A stretch of DNA of 64,000 bases from the NCBI GenBank assembly GCA_963995505.1, contig OZ023192.1, positions 11,267,001 through 11,331,000 on the forward strand, in the 5' to 3' direction. Under the pieces are notes generated by a model. It saw nothing but the letters and a program-made list of their open reading frames with translations, searched no databases and was not told the origin of the DNA. Every line of letters begins with the position of its first letter. Within the stretch, counting starts at the first letter, position 1. The stretch is from Hypericum androsaemum (taxonomy: Eukaryota > Streptophyta > Magnoliopsida > Malpighiales > Hypericaceae). Positions 22,742-34,725 of this stretch are shown one piece after another. The translations under genes were made by a program, and so were the position numbers.

Positions 22742-23928
22742 GAACAATGGGGTTGTTGGTGTAATTTTGCGAATATATATACCAATCTTTTTATCCAAAA
22801 AAAAAAACTTTAGTCCTTCATAATTTTGGGAGAAACTATTGGACCTCAACCAAATACTCAATAACATAATTTGGTCAAATACCCAACACCCTAGTAACTC
22901 AAATACTTATTCCATCATTCTCTCAATTTTTTGGCATTTTCTGGTTTGGTGCTTGATTAATCAAAACTTTAGTCCCGCACGTATTTTGCAATACGCTACC
23001 GATATTAAGCTCGGAAATAAATAAGTGAATCAAAAACAGGACTGCTTTTAAATATGTTTTAATTACCTGCAAAGAAAATTAATGGCATTAGGAGTCAACT
23101 AGGACAACTACTATATGCTCCGCCAATTATGGGACAACTCAACAAGTATTAGAAGAAAGCACATGGTGAGATACTGTGCATTTGGTAGGAAGAATAGAAA
23201 GAGTAGAAAGCGGGATGAACATGGACCATGGTTAAAAATTCATGCCGAATCTAACCTTTTTTTTCAATCATTCTTTTCTTCTATCCAAACAAAGGCTTAG
23301 AGTTTTGTTGTATTTTTTTCCAGAAAATATAGTATTGTAATCAAGGACGTTGTTCTAGTTTAAGAAAAATGTATCAAGTTCGAATTTTTAGGAATGCACT
23401 ATTGTTTACTTTTCAAAAATTCTATCCAACTCGAAACTGGATTACTCGGTCTAGTGAATATCTGTACCAAATTGTATAAAAAAATATAGTGATATTATGG
23501 GTCCTATGCTAGGTGTATATACGAGTCTGTTTTTGTTCACGACCTTTGAGCACTTTTTGTTTAGATATAGTGATATTCTTTTGGTGATATTTTTAATTTG
23601 TACTCAAATACTATTAGGTTTGATATGTATCATCTAGTATCTTAAATAAAGTACTTTTAATACCAATGATATATAATTCATTGGTTGGTATTTTGAAGTG
23701 AATGATATTTTACTTTAAAAAAATATAGTATTGTAACTAAGCGGAAACGGCACGCCGGTGGACTACCAGCTTTGTCTGGGCTTCCTGAACAGGATGGTTC
23801 TTGACGCTTACCTTCCAACTATGATTTCGTCACATTAAAATTGCGGAAGATTATGCCTTTCTGTCTAATTTGATTATTATTACTCATTAAACAAATTTCG
23901 ATATTTTTTTGGGTGATATGCTCGCCGA
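22742..23928. other. Intergenic AT-rich DNA
   Basis: No gene supported. A few GATATT(T/C)TTTTGGTGATATT words near 23560-23600 recall the 2.2-3.1 kb minisatellite but form no array. Confidence 0.45.
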
Positions 23929-24064
23929 GGGGTCTGGATTGGGCACGGAATGCTCAGATTCCGAACCGTTAGGAATGAAGACACGCAGGGACTTTTTTGC
24001 AAACGCGCTAAAATACGGGGACCAAAATGAAAAAAACCACGCACAAATGCAGGCCGGATACAAA

Positions 24065-24133
24065 TGCCATTATCACATAACTGTGCATGCCAATATCACA
24101 TAACTGTGCATGCCACTATCACATAACTGCGCA
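24065..24133 (-). repeat. 23-bp minisatellite, three copies
   Basis: Three near-identical units TGCC(A/T)(T/A)TATCACATAACTG begin at 24065, 24088 and 24111, followed by a broken fourth. The reverse complement contains CAGTTATGTGATAATGGCA, comparable to the units at 58291-58436. Confidence 0.9.
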
Positions 24134-24241
24134 TGCCAGTGTGACCTTTTTGCAAAAATGCTAAAATATGGGGGACCAAAATGAAAAAAACCACGCGCGC
24201 CATTATCATCAATGAGGACTTGCCACTGTCACAAATACACA

Positions 24242-24310
24242 TGTCATTATCACATAACTGCGCTTGCCATTATCACATAACTGCACTTGCCATTATCACA
24301 TAACTACGCT
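24242..24310 (-). repeat. 23-bp minisatellite, second block of three copies
   Basis: Units begin at 24242, 24265 and 24288. They are about 0.1 kb from the first block, separated by degenerate units and by the repeated CAAAATGAAAAAAACCACGC segment. Confidence 0.9.
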
Positions 24311-24381
24311 TGCCACTGCGGTCCCCTTTCACTTCAAACAGTACGGAATCGATTCCTTCACTCCGTGCTCAATCCACTCCC

Positions 24382-25254
24382 AGATAGGATAAAATTAATG
24401 TTTTCCTGATGAATAAAGCGAATTTATCGATCTCTCAATTTATGCAAAAAGACATTTCGCAATAGTAGGGAATGCGGCGGTTTTATAAAACATTTTTTTA
24501 ACGCAAAATTTACATCGCTACCGAATTACAATTTAATAAATAGTAATTTGTCCTACTATTCTGCTTTTCTCTTACTCGTCGTCTCTACCGGGTAAATGGC
24601 ACAAAGTATTTTTTTTTTTTGGTATAAAGTAATTTACAAATCTTAGTGATTGATGATTGGGTTCCATTTTCTTATTTAAATAATTCATTTTTGTACATAA
24701 GTAGTTCCAACTTTATGTGTTTGGCTCCATTTTTTTTGGTTCATATGTACTAGTGTAGAGATTTCATCTTTGTGTTTTTGTCACAAATCGCATGGTGATA
24801 CTAATATAAAAATTCCATTAATTATATTTCAACGTTCAAACAAAAAAAAATTTATGACATAAAAATATGAGAGTCTGGTATATGAAAATAATTTTACTTT
24901 TTTTTACATATAAAAATATGAAATTGATAATGATGTCACAAGTCTCACACTCGGAACAAACACTAATTAAATACCGCATCTTAGAACTCAATACGCACTT
25001 TAATTTCTCAAACCGGTATAGAAAAGTAAACTACACAAAACAAGCACCAAAATAAATAAATAAAACCACCAAACACCAGACAAGAACAGGGATGATCACA
25101 GAGTTTGCTATTCAAAGGTTCTACATTATTCGAACTTAGAATAGAGATTTAGCAAGTGTTCAAACATCGAGTAGTTTCAATTAAAAAAAAGAAACATATT
25201 CTGGAGCAAGCCAAGGAGTTTCATACAGCCTATGAGTGTTTTGATAGCTCAGTG
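24382..25254. other. Intergenic AT-rich DNA
   Basis: No gene or structured repeat was recognised. Confidence 0.45.
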
Positions 25255-25683
25255 CCACAGTGGGTAAAATTGAATGCGATAGTTCTTCCTAAAGAATAGA
25301 GGGATCTCAGGGGCTTGAGGTGTTATTCGTGATGACCAATTTTATAATTTTCAATCTAATCCAAAGTAACAATGAGCAATAAATAACAATGAGCACGGGA
25401 TTATTTTGTTTTTATATCATGATAAATTTTATATATTCAACCTAAAATTTTAAGGTTCATTTTTACAATTATAAACGAGTCCATGTGTAATCTCAACCTT
25501 CATTGCTCGGTTAGTTTGTTTATTTTTTTAAATGTCTTGGTTGATTTGCGGTCTAATAAAAGTTTAGGCGAATTTACACTATACGGAGCTATCATTTGGG
25601 AAATTTGGTTACATCGAAATGGCGTCATTTTCTATCGAGAAAGGTACAATAGGGAACTTCTTAATCATACTATTCAAATCTGA
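25255..25683 (+). pseudogene. LINE RNase H-region remnants
   Basis: At 25260-25370 broken frames read WVKLNA and then GVIRDDQF, which resemble the RNase H start (KLNxDG... GGVIRD) of plant L1 elements. At 25575-25680 IIWEIWLHRNGVIF resembles the IWxxRNxxxF linker found before that domain. The two pieces are in the wrong order for one element, so they are likely separate remnants. Confidence 0.35.
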
Positions 25684-26175
25684 GTTTTTGAATAGCTCCG
25701 GTGGTCGAATTTAATTGCGGACCTCAGACATCAAGGTCTACTACTGTTCATGGAATCTTTTAGACGAGATTTTTGATGTAATTATTAGGCGAATCTTCGT
25801 CGTAACCCATGAAAATTTTCAATTGTATTTAATTAAGGAGAAAATTTGAAAACAAAAAGAAATTGACATGTACCTCATTATTTTGTAAATTGTCTGACGT
25901 CACCTTCATTTGTACATCCAAAAAGTCAGAAGGATAAACAAAAGTGGCGTCCATGTCTTGCTCATTAAGCTAATATTAACTAATGCGAAATCAAATTCAA
26001 AATTGCAGTTCCATGCCTTGATTTAATGGTGCAACGGGGAGGTCGGATGAAACTTCCACCGTTTAATTTCTTAAAATAAAAAATGAATTGAATTTCTGGT
26101 CTCTGCCTTCGTTTTCATTTTCTTACGATTAAGAAGTTAACTATTAGGTGTCATCCTTTCTCTTGTTTTATTTTT

Positions 26176-27480
26176 GGAAAAATTACTGTGAAGCCTTTGA
26201 TGTTAGGTATATTTTGTGTTCGCTCTCTGTATTTTGGTAATCGATTAAAAACTCTCCATAGTTTGACAAAATTATACCCCGGAGCCCTGAAGCCGGAATC
26301 AAAATTTTTCTCCGACAAAGAGAGCCATGTGAAAAGACAGAAATATCCCTCCTACAAAAAAAAGACAAATTATCTTCATCATCTTCAACCTCTCAACACG
26401 AAGAACAAAAGATCACCAACTCAAAAATCACAACATCATCATCTTCATCTGAATCAATCTCGTCGTTCTCCTAGCAATCAAAATAATCTGAATCGCTTGA
26501 CCAAAAAAAATCTGAATCTGAATACCTAGATCCAAGAAGAAGGAGCTCAAGAATCACATGGGCAACCCATCGTCATCCTCCAAAAAACCACCCCAAAAAA
26601 TGCATAGGATTATCTTTGGTTGTTCTCTAAGAACTCCCAAAAAATCTACGTTTTGGTTGTTCTCTTCCAATCATCTAAAACCCAAAAAAAGCACCAAGAC
26701 CCAACACTGAGGTGGCAGAGACCATGAAGTGCTCCTTCAGGTGGTAGGCGGTGAGGTAAAACCCGTCCAGAGGGTACCGTGGAGAGCATCTAGTAGGCGG
26801 AGGAAGTGATTCCCCATCCTTCCGGCGGAGGAGGAGAAGAGCAGCTCCCAGTTCGCTCACTCAAGGCCATTTTGACCATCAACGTCTTCGCTGAGAGGCT
26901 GTCATTCCTCGCGATTGCATCATCGCCGTCCCTAGAACCCAGCTCTGCTCTTCTCTGTCAATCCCGCAGGTGAGTATCTCTTCCACATTGTCATCGACAA
27001 CAGAGCAAGGGGTTTTCGAGTTCCTGGTTAAGAGCTTGGCCAGAACTGATGACAGAGACACTGTATCGGCTGAGGAGAGGGGACGTGGTAGAGCGGGGAA
27101 GGGTTTGGATTTGAACTGTGTCAACCTGCCCGAGGACTGATTTTGGGCTCGAGGGTGGGTGGAGATGGAGTTTATGATTTGGAGCTTGAGGGTGTAGATG
27201 GAGACGCCGCCTTGAGGGTGGAGATGGAGTTTATGATTTGGAGCTTGAGGGTGGAGATGGAGACGCCGGCTTGAGGGTGGAGATGGAGGAGAATTTTTTT
27301 TCCAAGCAGGGGTATTTTTTTCTTTTCACATGGCTCTTCGCCGGAGAAAAACTCTGAGTTCGACTTCAGGGGCCAAGGGTATAATTTTTCCAAACTATGA
27401 AGAGTTTTTAATTGATTATCGGAATACAGGGGGCGAGCACAGAATATATCAAATACCAGGGGCCTGACAGTAATTTTCTC
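26176..27480. mobile_element. Second MULE-type element with ~200-bp inverted repeats and 9-bp duplication
   Basis: The left end GGAAAAATTACTGTGAAGCC and the right end (minus strand GAGAAAATTACTGTCAGGCC) are long inverted partners that continue through TTAAAAACTC and GCCATGTGAAAAGA. TTTATTTTT flanks both sides (26167-26175, 27481-27489). The interior (about 26550-27140) is GC-richer and lacks a transposase, so it may be captured host sequence, but frames such as 27124-26879 and 26860-26675 (-) match nothing I know. 27150-27290 holds two copies of an approximately 60-bp unit built on GAGGGTGGAGATGGAG. Confidence 0.85.
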
Positions 27481-27498
27481 TTTATTTTTTCTATTAAT

Positions 27499-27640
27499 TG
27501 TAACAGACTTGTACTAAACGGATAGTAGTGAATAATTATGGTGACCATTCTGTAGTTTATCATGATATAAATAGCAGATAGATTCAGTAAAAGGGGTAAC
27601 CACTCACTTGAAGGAAGGAATTTGAGAACCAATTTTAGTT
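27499..27640 (+). repeat. Short LTR-like segment of a Ty3/gypsy remnant
   Basis: It starts TGTAACAGACTTG and contains a TATA-like ATATAAATAG near 27566. It is followed by TGGACCAGA, a degraded candidate primer site, just before the gag frame. A matching segment lies inverted at 33322-33398. Confidence 0.55.
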
Positions 27641-27641
27641 A

Positions 27642-28525
27642 TTGGACCAGAATATGACCTATAAGTTTGTAGCGATGGAGGAGAATGTAGTGAATAAGGA
27701 GAGACAAATGGAAGATTTGCATGAGGGATTGATGAAACGGTTTGAGGAATTAACTCAGAGGTTAGCAAGGGTTAAATCGCAGATGGAGAACATGATGACA
27801 AGGGTAGAAGAACTATGTGAAAAGTATGCATCACGAGCTGGTGGATATGATCAAGCTGAGTCTGAGTGGCAAAAGAGTCGTCATGGAGGAGAATAAGAGA
27901 CCTAGGGTTTTTGCTTTAGATAGATAACAAGAGATAAATCTTCCATTTACCTAGGTTTTCTTCTCAATCGTATTCCAAATGATATGAAGGTTAGTTTAGC
28001 AGTTGTGTACTTAGTGGATAAGGTATATATATGATTTTTGTTATAGATTCTGAATAAGGAAGCCATGAGATGGGAATAATTTCTGAGTACATTGAATGCA
28101 TGCTTTGGAAATAGGGGTTATGATTCTGTTGTGAGGGAATTTAATCGGCTGAAGCAAACTAGTGGAGTGGATGATTATGTGTGTAAGGTTGAGGAGCCGA
28201 AAGACGTGATGTTGTTAGAGAATAACTTCCTCACTTAGAGACACTTTACATCCAGTTTCTTAGTTGGTTTGGAAAAAGATATACAAGCCATGTTGCTAAC
28301 TCTTAGATTTGTTTCGTTGGGAGAAACCATCTATCTTGCTAAGCTCAATGAGACATCTTTCTCTACTTTAGGCAAGAAGAAGCAATTTACTAAATCGAGT
28401 TGGAGTTACCATCAAAAAGGAAGTGGTTATTCTGTTTGTTTTGGATCTGTTAGATCAATGAAAAGTGGCAATTAAAATATTAATGATACACCTACTACCA
28501 AAGGAGGAGGAAGCAATGCTAGTAA
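27642..28525 (+). pseudogene. Ty3/gypsy gag, first part
   Basis: The opening frame (27642-27896) is a coiled-coil-like, Glu/Arg-rich stretch. After a gap, 28060-28400 reads ACFGNRGYDSVVREFNRLKQ, DDYVCKVEEPKDVM and FLVGLEKDIQAMLL with TIYLAKLNE. This is the capsid pattern of retrotransposon gag (Pfam Retrotrans_gag). Stops at several points show it is dead. The frame is broken at 28525 by a copia element. Confidence 0.75.
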
Positions 28526-28972
28526 TGTTGGAAAATAGAGGGCTGCAATAATGCTAAAAAGATCAACAAAGCGAAAGAGAAAAAAGAAAATCAATATGGT
28601 GACCGAGTTCGTTAGAAATGACTATGTTTAAGAGCGTGCCAAGTCAGGATTTTCTACTAGATTTTTTTATGTTTCTGTGCATATATTATAGAGGTATAAC
28701 ATGGATATATATAGTAAGACCGACCCTAATATGGTTGGAGAGTCCTATTCGAACAAAACATAAAACTTTTAAGGCAAAATCGGACGGTGACCACTAGGTC
28801 ATCTGCACCCGAATATTCTGTAGCTCACCCTTAGCGAGCACTAAACATCTAGCGAGCATTAGGTCCTTCACAAACTTGCTTGGCTTACGTAAGGTGAGTT
28901 GGCACACGCTGGTATCTTTCATTCGATCATCCAACATCTCTTACTAGTACCTTCAGGCTCCATAAGCAAACA
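28526..28972 (-). repeat. 3' LTR of the nested copia element
   Basis: It runs from TGTTGGAAAAT to AAGCAAACA and is the homologue of 31679-32132. Confidence 0.85.
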
Positions 28973-28989
28973 ATCTCCCACTTGGAGAC

Positions 28990-31640
28990 TAACCTCAAAG
29001 GAAATCATCTCTTGCCAGTAACCCATCTCTGCTCAGCAATGCCAGGCCTTTTTCTCAATTTACTAGGTCATCTGAAGCCATGCATAGCTTCAGCTTTTCT
29101 AAGGTAACTACCTTGATCAACATATTTACAGGATTCTCACTTGCTAGAATCTTCACAAGCTGCTAAACCTTCCTCTCCAAGAGATGTCATATGTATTGAT
29201 ACCTCAACTCAATATGCTTTGTCCTTGAGTGGAATGCCAGATTCATAGTTAAGTAAATAACACTCTAACTGTCACTGTAGAGGATATTATCCTTCTGTGC
29301 CTTCCCCAATTCACCAAGAAATTATGCGACCATACATCCTTCTTTCTTGCTTTAGTTGCTGATACATACTCTACTTCTGCAATAGACAAAGCTACAATCT
29401 TTTGCAACTTTGAACCCCAAGAAATCAATGTACAACCAAATGTAAACACATATCTTGTAGTACTCCTTCTCTTGTCAATGTCATTTGATGCAAATCTGCA
29501 TCAACATATCATGTCAGCTCAATTGTAATGCCCCTCAAAACATAGGTCTTATCTGCAGTGCTTCTTAAGTAACCAATGATCCATTTTACTATCATCTAAT
29601 GCTGCTTTCCTAGATTGCTCATAAACCTACTCACTACTCCCCCCGTATGTGCTATATCTGGCCTTGTACCTACCATGGCATACATCACACTGTCCACTGC
29701 GGATGCATATGGACTCTTCTGCATATGAGCCTTTTTTGCTTCACTTATAGGCAAGTCATAGTTAGACAGCTTGAAATGTCTACCTAGGGGAGTGCTTATA
29801 GGTTTGGCATCCTACATACTGAACATCTTCAGCACCTCCTTGCTGTATTTAGCATGTGAGAGAAATAGTTTTCTTACCGCCTTGTCTTGCTCAATCCTCA
29901 TACCCAAGATCTGTTTAGTTTCTCCCAATTTTTTTAAAGCAACTCTCTCAAACAATTATTTCTTCACATTGCTAATCTTTTGAGCAGTAGATCCTGCTAT
30001 CAACATATCATCAACAAAAGTAGAAGGGTGATATAGCTATTGTCAAACGTCTTAAAGTAGCAAGAATGGTCCGCATCATAATGCACAAGCTCAGTGTTAT
30101 GCATGAATCCATTAAAATTCATGTATCACTGTCTTGGAACCTGCTTCAACCCATACAAATTCTTCTTCAAAGTGCACGCAAGTTCAATGTTACCCTCTGA
30201 CAAGTATCCCTCTGGCTGCTCCATATAGATCTATTCCTCTAAATCACCATAAAGAAAGGTCATCTTCACATCCAACTTCTCTAACAACAAGTTCTCTACA
30301 GCAACCACCCAGGGATGTCACTCTCTTCTGCTTCTCAAAAATACAACCATCATATAGATCGATGTCAACTGTCTTGAGGCCTGGTAGCTTCCTTTTCAAA
30401 TATAGCACCTCCATCCCCTTCTCACTCGTGTGGCCATGTTGACTATAACACAGATCTGTATCGCACATTGTAACTACAAGATCAATGCTATCTTGTATGT
30501 TCTTCGTCGTATACAACGTACCCTCCTTCATTCTTTGAGCCAGTACCCTTGTTTTAATGGTGATTTTCTATGAACTACATCCAAAGATCACCGCATAACC
30601 TTCATCAGCCAGCTACCCTACGGAAAAAAAATTCCTCCTCAACTCTGGAATATGTCTCACCCCTTTCAACCCAACGTAGATCCATTCGAGATAATGATCT
30701 GGAAATTACCCTTCCCTATAATCTGGAAAGGTTCATCATCAGCAAGATAGACCTTTCCAAAATCACCTGGGATATACTGCTCTATTATCTCTGTGTTGCT
30801 GCACTAATAGAACGATGCTCCTAAATCCAATACCCATGACTCCAATGGACTACTCGTCTATTATTGTATTAGCAGACTTGTCCTCCTAGTGTGGTGTGGT
30901 ACACTGGTTCCTAAAGTGACCATACTGATCACAATTCTAGCACTTAACCAAGCTTCTATCCTTCTTTAGCTGCTCCTCATTTTAGACTTTGATATGCTCC
31001 AGTTCAATTTTAACTTTGACTCCAACTTGCCTCTATTCCCTGTACTCAACGATGAACTGAGGCTACTCTTGAATCTCTTGTGTGAATCTCTTTGCTCATG
31101 GTCAAATCTCTAACCTTGTAAAACTTAAGCATCACCTTCCCCGCTGAAGTACTAACAGCTGTAACAGTTCTGCTCTAACTCTCATATAAAGATGACAAAA
31201 AATTAGGGCTTGTACCTCATCTTCGAAATTGACTTCAACCGAGGTCAATTATGCAATTATTACGTTGAACTCGTTGAGATGTTAAGCAACCATAGTACTC
31301 TCTGCCATCCTAATGTTAAATAACATCCTCATCTAGTGCACCTTGCTCGCGACTGATGGCTTCTCGTACATCTTAGAAAAGTCTCCAGCATCTCTTAGGT
31401 AGTCTTTGATTTCAACGTGTGCAAGGCTACGTTCTTGGACAACGACAAGTGCATCACGCTCGTCGCCATCATGTCCAGCAAGTTCCAGTCATGCTCCTTC
31501 ATGTCATTGAGCTTCACACCAAGAGGTTGATGTAAGTCCTTCTCATATAGGTAGTCCTCTATCTACGTCTTCCAAAACTCAAAGTCTGCTCCATCGAACT
31601 TCTCAACAGATGACTTTTCTTCACCCATCATCACTGCTCT
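28990..31640 (-). pseudogene. Gag-pol remnant with integrase core deleted
   Basis: On the minus strand, gag starts near 31630 (SSVEKFDGADFEFWK, IEDYLYEKDL). A zinc knuckle and protease (WVLDLGAS near 30840) follow, then the pre-integrase region (QHGHTSEKGMEVL, KLPGLKTVDIDLYDGCIFEK; 30531-30320). The next recognisable codons (near 30295) are already reverse transcriptase, REVGCEDDLSLW and then FVDDMLIAG near 30010. RNase H pieces lie at 29449-29060. The integrase catalytic core and the start of reverse transcriptase are therefore missing. Many stops and frameshifts are present. Confidence 0.75.
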
Positions 31641-31678
31641 CTCCTACCGGCCTCTAACCTAGAAGCTCTTATACTAGT

Positions 31679-32132
31679 TGTTAGAAAATATAGTGTTGCA
31701 GTAATGCTAGAAAGATCAACAAAGCAAAAGAGAAATGAAACAATCAAATTGGTGACCCAGCTCGTCAAGAATGATTGATTATGTCTAGGGCGTACCAAGC
31801 CAGGAGTTTTTTGCTAGGTTTTCTTATGTTTATGCACATATATTACAGAGGTATAACATGGATATATATTGTAGGACGAACCCTAATCTGGTTAGAGACT
31901 CCTATTTGAACAAAACAGGAAACTTTTAAGATAAAATTGGACGAGCCTAGCTGCCACTAGTCCATTGGCGGCCACTAGGTCATCTGTACCCAGATGTTCT
32001 AGTGACCACTAGGTCCTTCACAAACTCGCCAAGCACGCGCTAAGTGACTTGGCACGTATCAAAATCTCTGTGTGATCTTTACTCGATCATCTAACGTCTC
32101 TTGCGAGTATCTTTTGGCTCCATAACCCAACA
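31679..32132 (-). repeat. 5' LTR of the nested copia element
   Basis: It begins TGTTAGAAAATA and ends AACCCAACA; homologue of 28526-28972. Confidence 0.85.
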
Positions 32133-32720
32133 AGTAGTGTGGGTAGCAGCAATCCAAAAACTTATACGAAGGATCCAACTTGTTATAACTGTAGTGACAG
32201 GTACTACTATGGTCATATATATGTGCTGATAAGAAAAAATCTACATTGAATATGTTAGTGGAGGAAGATTACGAAACATGAACTGAGTGGGAGGATGTAG
32301 TCACTAATGACATATAGGTTAAAGAAGCTGCAATTATTTCATTGTAACTTATAGAAGCAATTGATAAAACTTCTAAAAATGGACCGTTCAAGATTATGGG
32401 CAAGAGTAAGGGAAAATCATTAATATTTTTCTAGATTCATTAAACATCTTTAACTTTGTAGATGAGGCAATTGTTAAGAGACTTTTTCTCAGGAGTGATC
32501 ATATTTCTGCTGTAGTAGTGACTATTGTCAATGAGGAAAAGATGACCAATAATGAACAATGCAATGGTTTCCAATGGGAGATGATAGCCTCAAAAATGAT
32601 GCGAGAATCTTGAACTTGGATGATCATGATATGGTGTTAGGAAGTGATTGGATGCATGGAGAGAAAGTGGGAAAGGCGGGTTACCTCCCGTTATTGAATT
32701 GTTATGAAAAATGCCTAGAA
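32133..32720 (+). pseudogene. Ty3/gypsy gag end and protease, second part
   Basis: Directly after the copia LTR the frame resumes with SSNPKTY, a zinc-knuckle-like CYNCS...GH near 32180, and then a retropepsin region. NFVDEAIVKRLFLRSDHIS lies near 32450 and DMVLGSDWMHG near 32630, the end of the RVP_2-type protease. Nothing of reverse transcriptase follows, so the element is truncated here. Confidence 0.7.
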
Positions 32721-32744
32721 TAATTCCATTTTTTCTTCTATCTA

Positions 32745-33320
32745 CAGTAAAACCTCTCTAAAGTGATATTGTTGGGACCGGAGAAAATTATCACTTTAGA
32801 GAGGTTATCATATAAGAGGGGTTTATATTTTTTTATTACAAAAAAATTATTGTGTAATTCTCACTTGACCAAGACATGTCTATCTGTTACACTCCGAGCG
32901 AACAAGATATTGTTGATGCAATTTTGAATCAATCAAATAAAAGTACAAATAAAAGTCACGAGATACCTTAAATCTCGGATTATAGCATTATTCAAATGCT
33001 ACACTCGATTAAAATTTTTTTATAAACAAGACGGCGATCAAAAGAACCATTTAAAATTTATCAAACAAGAAAATCTAACATTAATTAACATCTTAAAACA
33101 ATTTACAAAGTACGTAAAAATAAATGTATTTATTCAAAAATATCACTTTATGCGAAAATTGGGACCGAAATTTTACACTAAATTTTTTTGAAAAAGTATC
33201 AGTTATTACGATAGAGGGCTTATCACATTTTAACATTGGTCCCGACTCGGGACCGAGACTTTTTATCAATTTAGAGAGGTTATCACTTTAGAGAGGATCA
33301 CTTTAGAGAGGTTTTATTAG
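32745..33320. mobile_element. Emigrant-like (pogo/mariner) MITE
   Basis: The left end is CAGTAAAACCTCTCTAAAGT, preceded by TA. The right end is the inverted partner, ending AGAGAGGTTTTATTAG. Additional copies of TATCACTTTAGAGAGG lie inside both ends. This terminus is typical of Emigrant/Lemi1-type elements, which duplicate TA. No coding frame. It sits between the gypsy protease remnant and an inverted LTR segment. Confidence 0.75.
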
Positions 33321-33321
33321 A

Positions 33322-33398
33322 CTATTTATATAATAACTAATTACAGAATGGTCACTACAATTATTCACTACTATCACTTTAGTACAAGTGTGTTATGG
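33322..33398 (-). repeat. Inverted copy of the gypsy LTR segment
   Basis: The minus strand matches 27499-27575, including ACTTGTACTAAA, GATAGTAGTGAATAATT, GACCATTCTGTA and TATATAAATAG. It faces the opposite way from the left copy. Confidence 0.8.
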
Positions 33399-34455
33399 AG
33401 CAAGTGTAAATATATATTTTTAGGGATAATTACTAATATTCAAATGTTAATTTAAAGTGTTGGGAAGTTAGGGGGTCGGAGCCCGAGGGGCAGGAAAGTA
33501 GCCGTGGTTTATGGAAGTCAGCGGTTGAAATAATAAAGTAAGATTCTATAGAATTTTTTATTTTTTCCTGACGTAAAGCTTCTAGACAGTTTTGTATTAA
33601 ATACTTTGTAGATATTGATAAGGTATATGATATACCACAACTAACAATTATTTAATTCAACTGTACGATAATTGTATTCGTTTAGTTTATAGGTTTCGAA
33701 TTTAAATTTTTAAAGATATAGTAGAATAAAAAAAATAGCAAGGGTTTTAAAAACAACAAGAAAAGCGATTTGCTGTGCTTCTCCGGTTTGAATAGTCTGC
33801 TTTTTTTTAATATATATTTTCCATAATAATATATATTTTTAAAATATCATATAATTCTAAATATTTTCGAATTTTTAGCATATTTTATCATTGACAAGTA
33901 CTAAAATTTTGATTAATCACTTTCAATATAGGAAAATTCTAAAAATTATTTTTTATTTGTCATATAAATTTGGACCGTGGTTTGGGTCGGGTTGATTCCT
34001 CGGTATTCCTTTCAAAATAACAAATAATAACTGTGTTCTTTTAGAAATTATTTAAAAAAAGGTTTTGTGTTTTTCATTCACCTTTACAAGTTTTGCCAAT
34101 CGGATCGGAACCGGACAAGGTGAATTACAAATAGCTTGCATTTCTTCCCAGGGGATACATATTTATGACAATGAGGCTTATGTCATATGAAAAAAAAAAG
34201 ATAAAATGGAATCTACATTATCCCACAAATACTAGTTTCATCTTTTTGCGGTATCCAAAACGAAAGCCAAATTTGAAGCATGCACTAGGAAGAATATTCC
34301 CGTTGGAACTACTAAGCCTTATAATATTGACACTTGGAGGGTGCAAGCCAATTTGAGCTGTGGCTAAACAATTCCTTTCACTAGGTGGTACACAAAAGAA
34401 GTTCTTAAATGCAAATTGAAAATGGAACAACGAATTTGAGTTCAGTAGAATTTTT
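33399..34455. other. Intergenic AT-rich DNA
   Basis: No gene or recognisable element. Confidence 0.45.
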
Positions 34456-34725
34456 TGTTAGGATTTGTATCAAATTCTAGACAAGTTAGAATTTCTATTC
34501 TTATTGAATATAGTAATAGTAATCTCTTATATATATCGACGTGTGCCTAGGTCTTATTTGTATAGTCGAGAGTTGTGAGGTAGAGAGAACTCTCACAGAA
34601 GTCTTGTAACCGGATTGACTCCCATAGTGGACAACTCTCCTTTGCCCGTAGTTTTCTCCCCGTCTTGGAGTTTCCACGTAATTTATGTATCTCGTATTTC
34701 TCTTTTCGATCTAATTTCTCAAAAA
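34456..34725 (+). repeat. 5' LTR of the third copia element
   Basis: It contains a TATATATCG TATA-like stretch and the shared GTCGAGAGTTGTGAGGTAGA block, and ends near CTAATTTCTCA. Confidence 0.85.

Larger units (their letters stand above)
23929..24381. mobile_element. TIR element carrying a 23-bp minisatellite (member 1)
   Basis: The left end GGGGTCTGGATTGGGCACGG is the inverted partner of the right end CCGTGCTCAATCCACTCCC. Inside each end lie further inverted matches around ATTCCG...GAATGAAG. The interior has two short arrays of a 23-bp unit and a repeated CAAAATGAAAAAAACCACGC. No target duplication is clear and no coding frame exists. The ends and the array are related to those of the element at 58237-58568. 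Confidence 0.65.
28526..32132 (-). mobile_element. Copia deletion derivative nested in the gypsy gag, minus strand
   Basis: LTRs at 28526-28972 and 31679-32132 are similar throughout and bounded by TG...CA. The flanks AGTAA and AGTAG form a near-perfect 5-bp duplication. A degraded primer site (AGTATAAGAGC, minus strand) adjoins the right LTR, and a polypurine tract (AAGTGGGAGAT) adjoins the left. The 2.7-kb interior is too short for a complete copia element. Confidence 0.85.

Noticed and set aside
24065..24310. CRISPR-like array
   Set aside because: The 23-bp units are directly adjacent, without unique spacers, and the genome is a plant's; it is a minisatellite.
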